64,000 nucleotides of DNA from Pseudooceanicola pacificus (GTDB taxonomy: Bacteria > Pseudomonadota > Alphaproteobacteria > Rhodobacterales > Rhodobacteraceae), in NCBI RefSeq assembly GCF_009789075.1, contig NZ_WNXQ01000001.1, positions 372,001 through 436,000 of the forward strand, read 5' to 3'. The notes below the pieces were generated by a model, which did no database searches, was not told where the DNA came from, and was given only the letters and a program-made list of their open reading frames with translations. Position numbers and translations under genes: made by a program. Position 1 is the first letter of the stretch; every line of letters begins with the position of its first letter. Shown here piece by piece: positions 39,301-46,883 of the stretch.

Positions 39301-39682
39301 GTTCGCGGATCTCGACCCCCGCCAGCCCGGCGAGGCCCGCGATCACGATCAGGGCCGACAGGACCAGCGCCAGGATCGGGCGCTTGACGAACAGGGCGGT
39401 GCCGCCGCTGACGGCTGCGGCGGGCTCTTCCCCTGCCGGTTCGGGGCGTGTGGCGGCGACGGCAGGCGCCTCGGGGTCCGGCACCGGCGCGGTGCGGATG
39501 TCGGGCGCGGCCTCGGCGGGTGCGCGCGGGCGGGCGGGGGCCTCGTCGAAATCCCACAGGATCAGGCGTTCGGGGGGCGGGACCGGATCGTCCTCGGGGG
39601 CGGGGGAATGGGCCGGGGCCTCCAGGGTGACCTCGGGTTCGGGTTTCGGCGCGGGGCCGAACAGCTTGCGGAACCAGCTCAT
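36338..39682 (-). CDS. RND efflux pump inner-membrane permease with an N-terminal extension
   Basis: 1114 residues of the HAE1/AcrB-type family: proton-driven export across the inner membrane. From residue about 97 (LFVKRPILALVLS) it follows the family, with 12 helices and two porter domains. The proton relay aspartates are in GMVVDDAIVVLENI, and the lysine is in IGIMAKNGILIVEFAN. The first ~95 residues are a Pro/Glu/Ala-rich, probably cytoplasmic extension absent from standard members. The last 4 bases overlap the kinase-like gene's stop region. It follows the adaptor gene by 19 bases. Confidence 0.93.
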   Translation of the reverse strand: MSWFRKLFGPAPKPEPEVTLEAPAHSPAPEDDPVPPPERLILWDFDEAPARPRAPAEAAPDIRTAPVPDPEAPAVAATRPEPAGEEPAAAVSGGTALFVKRPILALVLSALIVIAGLAGLAGVEIRELPDVDRPVVTVTTRYAGASPETVDQELTSRVEGAVGRVSGIRTISSNSRYGRSRVTLEFGDDVDLDVAATDTRDAMARIANNLPDGAEVPEIVKADANAQPVLRLAVTSATRSPQELTRIVTDRVEDRLISIEGVADLQIYGDREPIFRVDIDQRELASRGLTLANLRAALGDVAYDVPAGDLSGDRQSINVRTTALVATSEAFEALEVADNVVLGDVAKVELGPAPNETVLRANGQTGIGIGVIRQATSNTLEISENVHRVVDELSQTLPEDVDIFITSDDAQFINGSISEVMLTLILAVAIVIAIIYVFLRDIRATLIPALTMPVALIGTIAALYLVGFSVNILTLLALVLATGMVVDDAIVVLENIVRRRGMGVGPRAAAVLGTQEVFFAVVTTTATLAAVFIPLSFLPGQVGGLFREFGFTLAIAVMLSSVVALTLCPVLASRLLTRPIDHNPRGPMVWLGNRLGGFYAATLRWSLNMPLVILVIAVLFALTAVMMSGAIKQELTPREDRAVALLSVTAPQGVSLNYTTSKMQEIEDTLGPLRDSGEIVSVFSITGFGSNSRGFMVMSLAPWDERTRSQDEIVGDINRGLRNVIGVRAFAIQPNSLGIRGAGRGLSFAITGNNYSQLADVADRLTAAMSQNPAMGQVRLEYETTLPQLFIEIDRTRASDLGIDITGLGEALQAVLDGRSVGEVFIENTSYDIQMLSTSTPVNDPSDLENVFIRAGDGQMVPMSTFVRLTERAVAPELNREGQNRSVEITAGLTPALSLGSAMDEVERLGDEILSEENRIVPLAEAATLDQTSGGMLLTFGFAIVVVFLVLSAQFESFISAIVVMSTVPLGLACAAIALVLTGLTLNVYSQIGLVMLIGIMAKNGILIVEFANALRDQGRDLRDAIFEASTIRLRPVMMTMTSTVLGGVPLILSSGAGAEAREALGWVIVGGLGLATISTLYLTPVAYLLLARFTKPKVEEEKRLAREMQAATA

Positions 39683-39701
39683 GCCCGGCGCACCCCCAGC
39701 G

Positions 39702-40886
39702 TCACAGCTTTTGCGTCGGCGCGGGGGTGGCGGCCCCCATCGCGGCCGCATCGCCCTCAACCGCGACATCGGCGCCGGGGCGCAGGGTCTGCACGCCCTC
39801 GATCACCACCCGGTCGCCGGGCTTCAGGTCGCCGCTCACCAGCACATCCGCCGCGTTGCGCTGGCGGATCTGCACCGCCACGCGCTGCGCCTTGCCGTCG
39901 CGCACGACCCAGACGAAGGCCCCGTCGCTGGACCACTGAACCGCCAGCGGATCGACCGAGGGGAACTGCTCCCCCGGAAAGGCCAGCGAGACCGACAGCG
40001 CCATGCCGTCGCGCAGGCGGTCGCCCTCGTTGGCGAGGCGGCCGAGCACGCGGATGGTGCGGCTGTTGCGGTCGATGACGTTGTCGATGGCGCTGACCTC
40101 GCCGTTGATCTTCACCCCGCCGAGCGCCAGCGGCTCGGCCGTCAGGGGCATGCCGGGCGACAGCTTGGGCAGCACCCGTTCGGGCACGCGAAAATCGATC
40201 AGGATCTCGCTGCGGTCAGCTATGACGGCCAGGTTGTCCTGGGCCGCGGTGCGGTCGCCGACCTCGTATTCCAGGATGCCCATCCAGCCCGAGATCGGGG
40301 CCACCACGGTGCGGCGCTCCAGGTCGAACTCGGCCTGGCGTACGGCCAGCTCGGCGGTGCGCAGCTCCAGCTCGGCCTCGTGCATCGCGACAACCGAAGC
40401 CGCGCCCGAGGAACGCAGACGCTCCAGCCGTTCGGCCGAGGACTGGGCGTCGCTCAGCATCAGGCGGGCGCGGTCCAGGGCGATGACCTCGGCCCGGTCG
40501 TCCAGCCGGAACAGGGTCGACCCTTCCTCGACATGCTCGCCCGGGGCAAAGCCGATCTCGACAATCCGGCCCGAGGCCTCGGCCTTGACGCTGACGGAGC
40601 GCACCGCGCGCCCGTCACCGATGGCCGTGATCCGGTCGTTCAGCGTGCCGGTGCCGACCTCGGCCGCGATCACCCGGGACGCGCCGCCGCCGCGCCGGGC
40701 AGAGGCCTGGGCGGGGGCCTCGGCCGCCTGGGCGGGGTCGATGCCCAGCATGTCGTAGATGCCCGCCTGTTCCAGCCAGGGCTGGGCGGCGGGGACATAC
40801 ATGATCCACAGCGCCAGGGTTCCCGCGATGACAACCGCGGCCACGATCAGCTGTCGCAGTCCGGACTTGAGCCATGCGATGAACAT
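39702..40886 (-). CDS. RND efflux periplasmic adaptor (membrane fusion protein)
   Basis: 394 residues: an N-terminal membrane anchor (LIVAAVVIAGTLALWIMYV), a lipoyl/barrel-sandwich half (VSVKAEASGRIVEIGFAPGEHVEEG), a short coiled-coil hairpin (about 140-190), the second half TVVAPISGWMGILEYEVGD, a beta-barrel, and a membrane-proximal end. It joins the permease to an outer-membrane channel; no TolC-type gene is in the window. ATG 40886 chosen over an upstream GTG. First gene of the pump operon. Confidence 0.93.
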   Translation of the reverse strand: MFIAWLKSGLRQLIVAAVVIAGTLALWIMYVPAAQPWLEQAGIYDMLGIDPAQAAEAPAQASARRGGGASRVIAAEVGTGTLNDRITAIGDGRAVRSVSVKAEASGRIVEIGFAPGEHVEEGSTLFRLDDRAEVIALDRARLMLSDAQSSAERLERLRSSGAASVVAMHEAELELRTAELAVRQAEFDLERRTVVAPISGWMGILEYEVGDRTAAQDNLAVIADRSEILIDFRVPERVLPKLSPGMPLTAEPLALGGVKINGEVSAIDNVIDRNSRTIRVLGRLANEGDRLRDGMALSVSLAFPGEQFPSVDPLAVQWSSDGAFVWVVRDGKAQRVAVQIRQRNAADVLVSGDLKPGDRVVIEGVQTLRPGADVAVEGDAAAMGAATPAPTQKL

Positions 40887-41040
40887 GGGAGGAGCCACCT
40901 TTCAGATGCCCGCGCGGGGGGCGTGAAGACCGCGGGAGCATAGCATCGGTCCCGCCATTTGCACCATATCTCTTGCTCAGGCCGCACATCCTCACGCAGC
41001 GGTGACCGCGCGTGTGCGGTACTGCATCCAAAGGGTGCAG

Positions 41041-41502
41041 TCAGCGCGTCTCGGTGCGGCTGCGCAGAAAATCACGGACATCCAGCAGGGATTTCTCGTC
41101 CATCGAGACATAGACCAGCGACATGTTGGTCCGCTCGCGCACCATGCTGCCGGGATAGGGCAGATAGCTCAGCTCGCGCGAGCCGAAGGAGGGCGAGGCG
41201 GTGCCGACCTGCCATTCGGTCTTCAGCTCGACATCCACCAGTTTCAGCGCGGTCTTGCCGCCCTGTCCGGGGCGCTCGAACGGGACTCCGGCGAGACGCA
41301 GATAGGCCGACTTGTCCGCCGCCTGCACGAAGCCGTCGATGAATTGCGTGGTCAGGACCTGCAGATCCGCCGCGTCGTCCTCGGGGTGGAGGTGCGAATG
41401 CAGGTGATCGGCGTCGTGGTGGTGGTTGTGGTCGTGCGGGTGGTGGTCGTGGCGATGGTGGCCGTAGTCGTGGGAATGCGAATGCGGGTGATCATGAGGC
41501 AT
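41041..41502 (-). CDS. Histidine-rich protein downstream of gdmH, candidate nickel-handling protein
   Basis: 153 residues. The first 40 contain 19 histidines with interspersed Asp (MPHDHPHSHSHDYGHHRHDH...), a pattern of metal-storage or metallochaperone tails. Residues about 46-153 form a soluble alpha/beta domain (DLQVLTTQFIDGFVQAADKS, ALKLVDVELKTEWQVG, TNMSLVYVSMDEKSLLDVRD) I do not recognise; it has no cysteine, signal peptide or helix anchor. AAGGAA precedes the ATG. It is the last minus-strand gene after the guanidine hydrolase, which needs nickel, so nickel storage or delivery is inferred but unproven. Confidence 0.7.
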   Translation of the reverse strand: MPHDHPHSHSHDYGHHRHDHHPHDHNHHHDADHLHSHLHPEDDAADLQVLTTQFIDGFVQAADKSAYLRLAGVPFERPGQGGKTALKLVDVELKTEWQVGTASPSFGSRELSYLPYPGSMVRERTNMSLVYVSMDEKSLLDVRDFLRSRTETR

Positions 41503-41935
41503 GTCGTGGTTCCTTGATCAGGACAGAGGGGATCGGGCGCATTGGCTGCCCAGCATCCCGGCTGTCGGTTGCGTGGACCGCGCCCTGCCCTCCCGGCGCA
41601 GAGGGCCGCGCCCTCTGGGCGGGCGCGGCGAGACGGCGGCGCCGGGGCGGTTTGTCGTGGAAGCATCGGATGACGGGCCTGCTGCGCAAGACATCGCCAA
41701 AGCGCCCTTCCGCGCGGAGGGGAAGGCGCGGCCCGGGACTGGCCGCCCCGCGCCCAAGGGTTGAAATGCGGATGCCCGGGACGGGAAAGGCGTCGCCATC
41801 CGGCAGCCAGGGCCGGGGACTACCGGGCCAGAAGTGTTGCGCGGCAGGCAGGCCGACGGGCTGCTTGCCGGCCCGCACCCGGGCCGGGCCGCCGCGCCGG
41901 TCAGCCTCTCGCCAACCGGCCCTCCGATCCCGCCC
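41503..41935. other. GC-rich spacer between gdmH and the His-rich gene
   Basis: 433 bases without a supportable gene. It holds a perfect hairpin AGAGGGC-CGC-GCCCTCT (41600-41616) and one copy of a repeat also found at 44215-44250. No convincing promoter was seen for the His-rich gene, which would otherwise depend on readthrough. Confidence 0.5.
41671..41707 (+). repeat. Dispersed intergenic repeat, copy A
   Basis: The core running from TGACGGGCCTGCTGCGCA to GACATCGCCAAAGCGCCC matches copy B on the opposite strand (44215-44250) at about 31 of 37 positions by eye. Both copies lie in non-coding spacers that flank the ATPase-gdmH pair, making them inverted repeats around it. Confidence 0.5.
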
Positions 41936-43174
41936 TTACTTCGCATTCGACCAGCGTTTCCCCTCGAATTCGCCATGCGGGATGCTCACCGGCTTGTCGA
42001 TATGCTGCTTGTGCTTGCCCAGCGTCCCGTTCGACACCATCGCCCCCAGCACATCCACGATCACCCGGGTGCCCAACAGCGCGGTGATGTCCGACGTGTC
42101 GTAGGGCGGCGAGACCTCGACCAGCTCCATCCCGCAGATGCCCTGCGCCGCGACCTTGGACGCCAGCGCCAGCGCCTCGCGCGGGAGGAACCCGCCAGGT
42201 TCGGGCCAGCCGGTGCCGGGCACGAAGCCGCAGTCGATCGAGTCTATGTCAAAGGACATATAGACCATGTCGACCCCGTCCCAGGCCATTTCCAGCGCCA
42301 TCTCGGCGGTCTTGTCGACGCCCATCTTCTCCATGTCCGACATGGTGATGATATTGGTCTGCCGCTCGCGCGCGACCTTCACCGCCTCGCGCGGGACCTG
42401 CCAGCCGCCGATGCCCACCTGCACCAGGTTCTTGGCCGGCACGTTGGGCATGTTGGTGGCATGGAACCACGGGGTGGTGTGCATCCGCTCGTCCAGGTCC
42501 TTTTCCTGGATGTCGGCGTGACGGTCGAAATGCACGATCCCGATCTTCTTCGAGGTGCATTCCGCGATCCCCCGCACGCAGGGGAAGCCGATGGAATGGT
42601 CGCCCCCGATCATGATCGGCAGCGAGCCCGAGCTGAACACATGGCTCACCGCGCGGCTGATCTGGTCAAAGGACTTTTCCAGGTTCGCCGGGATCGTGAA
42701 GACGTCGCCCGCATCGCAGAGCGTCATCTGCTCGCGCAGATCGACCCCGATTTCATAATTGTAGGGCGTATAGAGCGCGCTGATCTTGCGCACACCCTGC
42801 GGGCCGAACCGCGTGCCGGGGCGGTAGGTCGTGCCGCCGTCGAAGGGGATGCCCAGCACGGTCGCGTCGTAATGCTGCACCTCGGTGACGTCCTCGGCAT
42901 AGGGTGCCTTGAGGAAGGTGTTGATGCCCGCGTAATGCGGCAGCTCGCCCCGGGCGAAGGTGGGGATCGATTTGTCCTCGATGCTGTCCGCGCCGGTCAG
43001 GCCCATGCGGAGCGCCCATTTGCGTTCCTCTTCCCAGCGGTCGCCGGGGATGTCCTTTTCGGCCTGCATCGCCCGCCAGCCGCCCAGCTTGGTCAGGTCG
43101 GGATGGTGATGGCGCCGCTCGTCGCGGCCCATCAGGGCGGGGGTATGGGCGCGGCTGCGCTCGGTGCGTCTCAT
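41936..43174 (-). CDS. gdmH: Guanidine hydrolase of the ureohydrolase (agmatinase/arginase) superfamily
   Basis: 412 residues, against ~300-350 for agmatinase; the surplus is an ~80-residue N-terminal extension. All six superfamily metal ligands are present: His193 (IGGDHSIG), Asp217, His219 and Asp221 (HFDRHADIQ), Asp309 and Asp311 (SFDIDSID). The HFDRHAD variant and the blocks DERMHTTPWFHATNM and IGGWQVPREAVKV match what I recall of the nickel-dependent guanidine hydrolase GdmH of cyanobacteria. It would split guanidine to urea and ammonia. A guanidine-I riboswitch and an ABC importer lie upstream, and it overlaps the ATPase gene by ATGA. Agmatinase or guanidinobutyrase is the alternative. 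Confidence 0.82.
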   Translation of the reverse strand: MRRTERSRAHTPALMGRDERRHHHPDLTKLGGWRAMQAEKDIPGDRWEEERKWALRMGLTGADSIEDKSIPTFARGELPHYAGINTFLKAPYAEDVTEVQHYDATVLGIPFDGGTTYRPGTRFGPQGVRKISALYTPYNYEIGVDLREQMTLCDAGDVFTIPANLEKSFDQISRAVSHVFSSGSLPIMIGGDHSIGFPCVRGIAECTSKKIGIVHFDRHADIQEKDLDERMHTTPWFHATNMPNVPAKNLVQVGIGGWQVPREAVKVARERQTNIITMSDMEKMGVDKTAEMALEMAWDGVDMVYMSFDIDSIDCGFVPGTGWPEPGGFLPREALALASKVAAQGICGMELVEVSPPYDTSDITALLGTRVIVDVLGAMVSNGTLGKHKQHIDKPVSIPHGEFEGKRWSNAK

Positions 43175-43923
43175 GCGGAAAGCTCCTCGGTCTTCTGGTA
43201 GGGATAGCCGCCGTTCCGGGCGTCGAAATCGTAGGTGATCGTGGCACCATAGGCCTCGGGCGCGTCCGGATCCCAGCGGGTCTTGTCAAAGACCAGCACC
43301 CGGTCGCCCAGTTTGAAGCCCTCGGCCAGATCGTGGGTGACCATGAAGACGGTCATCCCGGTTTCGGCGCGCAGCTCGGTCAGGAAGTCGTGCATCTGCA
43401 ATCGCGTCCCCGGATCGAGCGCGCCAAAGGGTTCGTCCAGCAGCAGGATCCGCGGCTTGGCCTGCAGCGCCTGCCCGATGGCAAGCCGCTGCTGCATACC
43501 GCCCGACAGCGTCGCCGGATAGGCGCCGGCCACATGGGCAAGGCCGATCCTGTGCAGCGTCTCGTCGGCGCGCTGCAGGGCGGCGCGGCGTTCGGCCCCC
43601 GCGAACCGGCCCCAGCGGCGGGCAAAGCTTTCGCCCGCTACGATATTGTCGCGCACGGTCATGTGCGGAAAGACGGAATAGCGCTGGAACACCACGCCGC
43701 GCTCGCGCCCGGGCTCGCGGGCGGGCGGATTGCCGTCGATGCGGATGGTGCCCCGGGTCGGCTGCTCCTCGGCCAGCAGCAGGCGCAGGAAGGTCGACTT
43801 CCCGCAGCCCGAGGCGCCGACAATCGAGATGAACTCGCCCTCGGCCACATCCACGTTGACCCGCTCGATGATCGGGCGGGGGCCGTAGGACTGAAAGATG
43901 TTGCGGACCTCGACAAAGCTCAT
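43171..43923 (-). CDS. ABC transporter ATPase (nitrate/taurine type) of the guanidine-linked importer
   Basis: 250 residues. Walker A GASGCGKSTFLRLLL (about 37-51), Q-loop VVFQRYSVFPHM, signature LSGGMQQRLAIGQAL, Walker B ILLLDEPFGALD and the His switch FMVTHDLAEGF are intact. The C-terminal tail (RWDPDAPEAYGATITYDFDA) is like that of ATPases next to urea-carboxylase and guanidine genes. It hydrolyses ATP on the cytoplasmic face to power the permease encoded upstream. Its stop overlaps the gdmH start by four bases. A 445-base spacer separates it from the permease gene. Confidence 0.9.
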   Translation of the reverse strand: MSFVEVRNIFQSYGPRPIIERVNVDVAEGEFISIVGASGCGKSTFLRLLLAEEQPTRGTIRIDGNPPAREPGRERGVVFQRYSVFPHMTVRDNIVAGESFARRWGRFAGAERRAALQRADETLHRIGLAHVAGAYPATLSGGMQQRLAIGQALQAKPRILLLDEPFGALDPGTRLQMHDFLTELRAETGMTVFMVTHDLAEGFKLGDRVLVFDKTRWDPDAPEAYGATITYDFDARNGGYPYQKTEELSA

Positions 43924-44368
43924 GCTGCGGGTTCCGGGTCGGGGTGGCGCGGGGCGCGGCTGACGTGTCGGACGGCGGGCCCGCTTGTCCCCGCAAGCGG
44001 CAAGGCGGGGCGGTCTGGTCTGTGCAGCGCCGAATGCTTCGCAAGGCCAGTACGCCACAACGCCCCGGCATCACGCGACGGCGCAGGGCCGTCGGCACAC
44101 AGGAACCGCCCTTTCGCCCCGCGGCACGCCGGGCGGCGCCCGTCCGGCGCTGGCGCGCGTTCGGCCCTGAACCGCTCCACCGGAGCGTTTCCCAGACGGG
44201 CCCTCCCCCCGGGCGGGCGCCTGGCGATGTCCTGCGCCGCAAGACCGTCAATGCTGCTGTTGAGTGAACCGCCCAACACAAGCGGACCAAATGCCCTTCC
44301 ACGGTCGGGCGCGGCCCCTGCCGCCTTGGCCGAGGCGTCGGCGCGGTGACACGTCAGGCTGGCACGCA
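43924..44368. other. Long GC-rich spacer inside the guanidine transporter operon
   Basis: 445 bases between permease and ATPase genes that normally lie back to back. I see no gene. Frames here are open only because of base composition. It contains repeat copy B and a GCTCCACCGGAGC palindrome near 44174. Confidence 0.5.
44215..44250 (-). repeat. Dispersed intergenic repeat, copy B
   Basis: Minus-strand core running from TGACGGTCTTGCGGCGCA to GGACATCGCCAGGCGCCC, partner of copy A at 41671-41707 in the opposite orientation. Confidence 0.5.
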
Positions 44369-45181
44369 TCACAACCCCGCCCCCGTCCAGGGGAACGCCC
44401 GGCGCGACAGCGCCCTCAGCCCCCAGTCCATCAGGAAGGCCAGCAGCGTGATCCAGATCACGTAGGTCAGGATCACGTCCATCGCCAGATACCGGCGCAC
44501 CAGGAAGATGCGGTAACCCAGCCCGCCCTCGGCGGCGATGGCCTCGGCCGCGATCAGGAACAGCCAGGCGGGGCCCAGCCCCAGACGGATCGCCTGGATC
44601 AGCCGGGGCATCACCTGCGGCAGCACCACCCGCGTTGCGATCACCCAGGTCGAGGCGCCCAGCGTTTCCGCCTTCACGATCATTTCGCGCGGAATTTCCA
44701 GCGTGCGGGCCGACAGGTCGCGGATCATCACAGGGGCGATGCCCACCACGATCAGCACGATCTTGGACATCTCGCCCAGCCCGAAGATGATGAAGAGGAT
44801 CGGCAGCACCGCCAGCGGCGGCACCATCGAGACCACGGCGACAAACCCGCTCAGCGCCTTGCGGATATGGGGCAGCATGCCGATGGCCATGCCGAAGACC
44901 AGCGCCGACAGCGCCGCGATGCCGACGCCCAGACCCAGCCGCCGCAGGCTGTCCCAGGTGTCGTGCCAGAAGAGGATGCGCCCGGTCCGCCGGTCGCCCT
45001 GGCTGATCAGCCGGATCGCGGTGTCGAGGATGGTCGAGGGCGCGGGCAGCAGCTTGTCCTGCGGGTTCACTGCCAGGCGCATCTCGGACCCGATGACATA
45101 GGCCAGCAGCACGGCGGCAAAGGGCAGCATCGCCAGAGCGATGGCCAGCGGGCGGCCCGGGCGGCGGTTGATCAGGCGCAT
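44369..45181 (-). CDS. ABC transporter permease (nitrate/taurine type) of the guanidine-linked importer
   Basis: 270 residues with six helices and the family coupling loop (EAA motif) around KAETLGASTWVIATRVVLPQVMPRLIQAIRLGLG at residues 165-200. A periplasmic loop (about 35-75) precedes the canonical domain. One permease gene implies a homodimer. GGGGGGAT precedes the ATG. It sits between the substrate-binding protein (179-base gap) and the ATPase. Confidence 0.9.
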   Translation of the reverse strand: MRLINRRPGRPLAIALAMLPFAAVLLAYVIGSEMRLAVNPQDKLLPAPSTILDTAIRLISQGDRRTGRILFWHDTWDSLRRLGLGVGIAALSALVFGMAIGMLPHIRKALSGFVAVVSMVPPLAVLPILFIIFGLGEMSKIVLIVVGIAPVMIRDLSARTLEIPREMIVKAETLGASTWVIATRVVLPQVMPRLIQAIRLGLGPAWLFLIAAEAIAAEGGLGYRIFLVRRYLAMDVILTYVIWITLLAFLMDWGLRALSRRAFPWTGAGL

Positions 45182-45360
45182 GCATATCCCCCCAGCCCGT
45201 ACCGTGGCGCGGCGCGACAGCCCCCGGCCCCGGCGCGCAACAGGGCGGCCGGCCGGCCCGGAACCCCGGTCCGCCGCTGCCGCGGCACGGTGCAGCGGGC
45301 AGAAGCCCCCGCCGCGCCGCCGGTCGCGCGATATGCCGGATCAGGCCGCATGGCAGCCGC

Positions 45361-46422
45361 TCAGAGAGCGCCGTCCGCCGCCATCTGCGCATAGGTCGTG
45401 TCGTAGCGGAACTGCACATTGCCCGCGTCGCCCGTGGTCCCGCCATCGGGATATTCGACCCCGACGAAATCGGCCGAGGGCGCGCCCTCGCCCAGGATGC
45501 CCTTGTCGAAGAGGAAGTTCGCGACGGACACCATCGTCTCTTTCAGCGCGGGGTTCTCGGCAAAGGCCACCGCCTCGGCGGGATCGTAGAACATCGCCGT
45601 CGCCTCCAGCTGGCGCTTGTAGCCCTCCAGGTCGGTGCCCGCGGCCTCGGCCATCTCGGTCAGGGCGGCGTCGCCCTCGGGCGTGTCCGAGGACATCAGC
45701 GCCATCAGCTCGTACCAGGCGCCGGTCACGGCCTTGCCGAAATCGGGGTTGTCGGCCAGCGTCTGGGTGTTCACGAACATGATGTCGATGATCTCGCCCG
45801 GGATGTCCGCGCTGTCGTAGACCTTGTTGGCATCCGGCATCTCAAGGATCGTCTCGACCAGCGGGTTCCAGGTCACCACCGCCTCGACATCGTCGGTGCC
45901 GAAGGCCGCGACCATATCCGCGTCGGAGGTGTTGATCACGCCGCCCAGGTCCGCCTCGCCCAGCCCGACCTGTTCCAGCGCGCGCGCGAGCAGGTAGTGC
46001 GAGACCGAAAGCTCCACCAGGTTCACCGGCTTGCCCGCCAGGTCGGCCAGGCCGCCGTCGCCCTTGAGGATGATCGCGTCATTGCCGTTGGAATAGTCGC
46101 CCACGATCAGCGCGGTGCTGTCCACGCCGCCGCCCGCCGGGATCGACAGGGCGTCCATATTGGTGGCCGACACGCCGTCAAAGGCGCCCGCCGTGTACTG
46201 GTTGATCGACTCGATATAGTCGTTGATCTGCACGATCTCGACGTCGATGCCGTATTTCTCGGCCCATTTGTCCATGATGCCCGAGGTTTCGAGATAGCCC
46301 CAGGGCATCCAGCCGGCATAGATCGACCACGCCAGCTTGAATTCCGTCTTGGCCTCGGCCGCCGCCATCGACGCCGAAAGCGCCAGTGCAGCCGCAGAGG
46401 TGGCAAGGATAGTCCTGATCAT
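45361..46422 (-). CDS. ABC transporter substrate-binding protein (NMT1/TauA-like) of the guanidine-linked importer
   Basis: 353 residues with a signal peptide (1-22, ending ASMAAA) and a periplasmic-binding fold: FKLAWSIYAGWMPWGYLETS at the N terminus, QYTAGAFDGVSATNMDAL, VNLVELSVSHYLLARALEQVG, and FGTDDVEAVVTWNPLVETI. Proteins of this type lie beside urea carboxylase and guanidine genes. Trp residues in the first strand could stack on a planar cation such as guanidinium. GGGGAG precedes the ATG. It is the first gene after the riboswitch, so it should respond to guanidine. Confidence 0.88.
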   Translation of the reverse strand: MIRTILATSAAALALSASMAAAEAKTEFKLAWSIYAGWMPWGYLETSGIMDKWAEKYGIDVEIVQINDYIESINQYTAGAFDGVSATNMDALSIPAGGGVDSTALIVGDYSNGNDAIILKGDGGLADLAGKPVNLVELSVSHYLLARALEQVGLGEADLGGVINTSDADMVAAFGTDDVEAVVTWNPLVETILEMPDANKVYDSADIPGEIIDIMFVNTQTLADNPDFGKAVTGAWYELMALMSSDTPEGDAALTEMAEAAGTDLEGYKRQLEATAMFYDPAEAVAFAENPALKETMVSVANFLFDKGILGEGAPSADFVGVEYPDGGTTGDAGNVQFRYDTTYAQMAADGAL

Positions 46423-46510
46423 GTCTTTTCTCCCCGTCACGTCCCGCCGCATGATGGTCGCCGGTCCGCTGGCGGAACTGAAAGAGAATGGGCGCGGACG
46501 GACCGACGCA

Positions 46511-46620
46511 GTATTCTCCCGGGATTTTGGCCCGCCGTGTGCCCGCGCGGAATTTGCCGCGCCGGTGGCAACTTCTCGGACCTGACCCCGACCGTGACCG
46601 GCCGGGCGGAACCCTAAGTG
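46511..46620 (-). ncRNA. Guanidine-I (ykkC) riboswitch
   Basis: Read on the minus strand, the leader of the substrate-binding-protein gene shows the conserved blocks of the guanidine-I aptamer in order. CTTAGGGTTCCG is followed by a GC-rich hairpin, then CAGGTCCGAGAAGTTGCCACC-type sequence (46590-46560 region), a variable GC hairpin, ACACGGCGGG, CCAAAAT and finally CCCGGGAGAATAC. The aptamer ends about 90 bases before the start codon. Binding of guanidinium normally turns such genes on; the expression platform is not clear, since no T-rich terminator follows. Confidence 0.88.
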
Positions 46621-46883
46621 CCCTGCCCCCTCAGCCAAGCACGGCCCCGGCCCGGGGTGTGAGGGTTTTCTGCATGTGCCCCCCGGTTCATGCCGGAAAT
46701 CGCCCAAAAAGCGGGCGTCCCGGCGGCGATCCGCCCGCCCGGGCGCCATCCGGCGGGGCCGGGCCGGGGGACAGGAGCGGTGAAATGGCGCGGAATCGGG
46801 CGTTTGCGGGCTTGCATTTCGTCCGTCCCGGTTGAACTGTCCTGTCGCGTACTGACCGCCGCGTCGGCCACATCGAGGTATTC
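46621..46883. other. Divergent promoter region between the guanidine operon and modABC
   Basis: 263 bases. It must hold the minus-strand promoter of the riboswitch transcript and the plus-strand modA promoter. A TTGAAC at 46832 lacks a good -10 box, and I see no clear ModE-type palindrome. Confidence 0.4.

Noticed and set aside
35069-40078. A plus-strand open frame of about 1670 codons opposite the RND permease
   Set aside because: Shadow of the RND permease and kinase-like genes; low-complexity His/Gln/Arg-rich product with no recognisable domain.
41936-43174. Plain agmatinase (speB) as the name for the ureohydrolase
   Set aside because: The long N terminus, HFDRHAD variant, ABC importer and guanidine-I riboswitch fit guanidine hydrolase better. 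Agmatinase remains the fallback.
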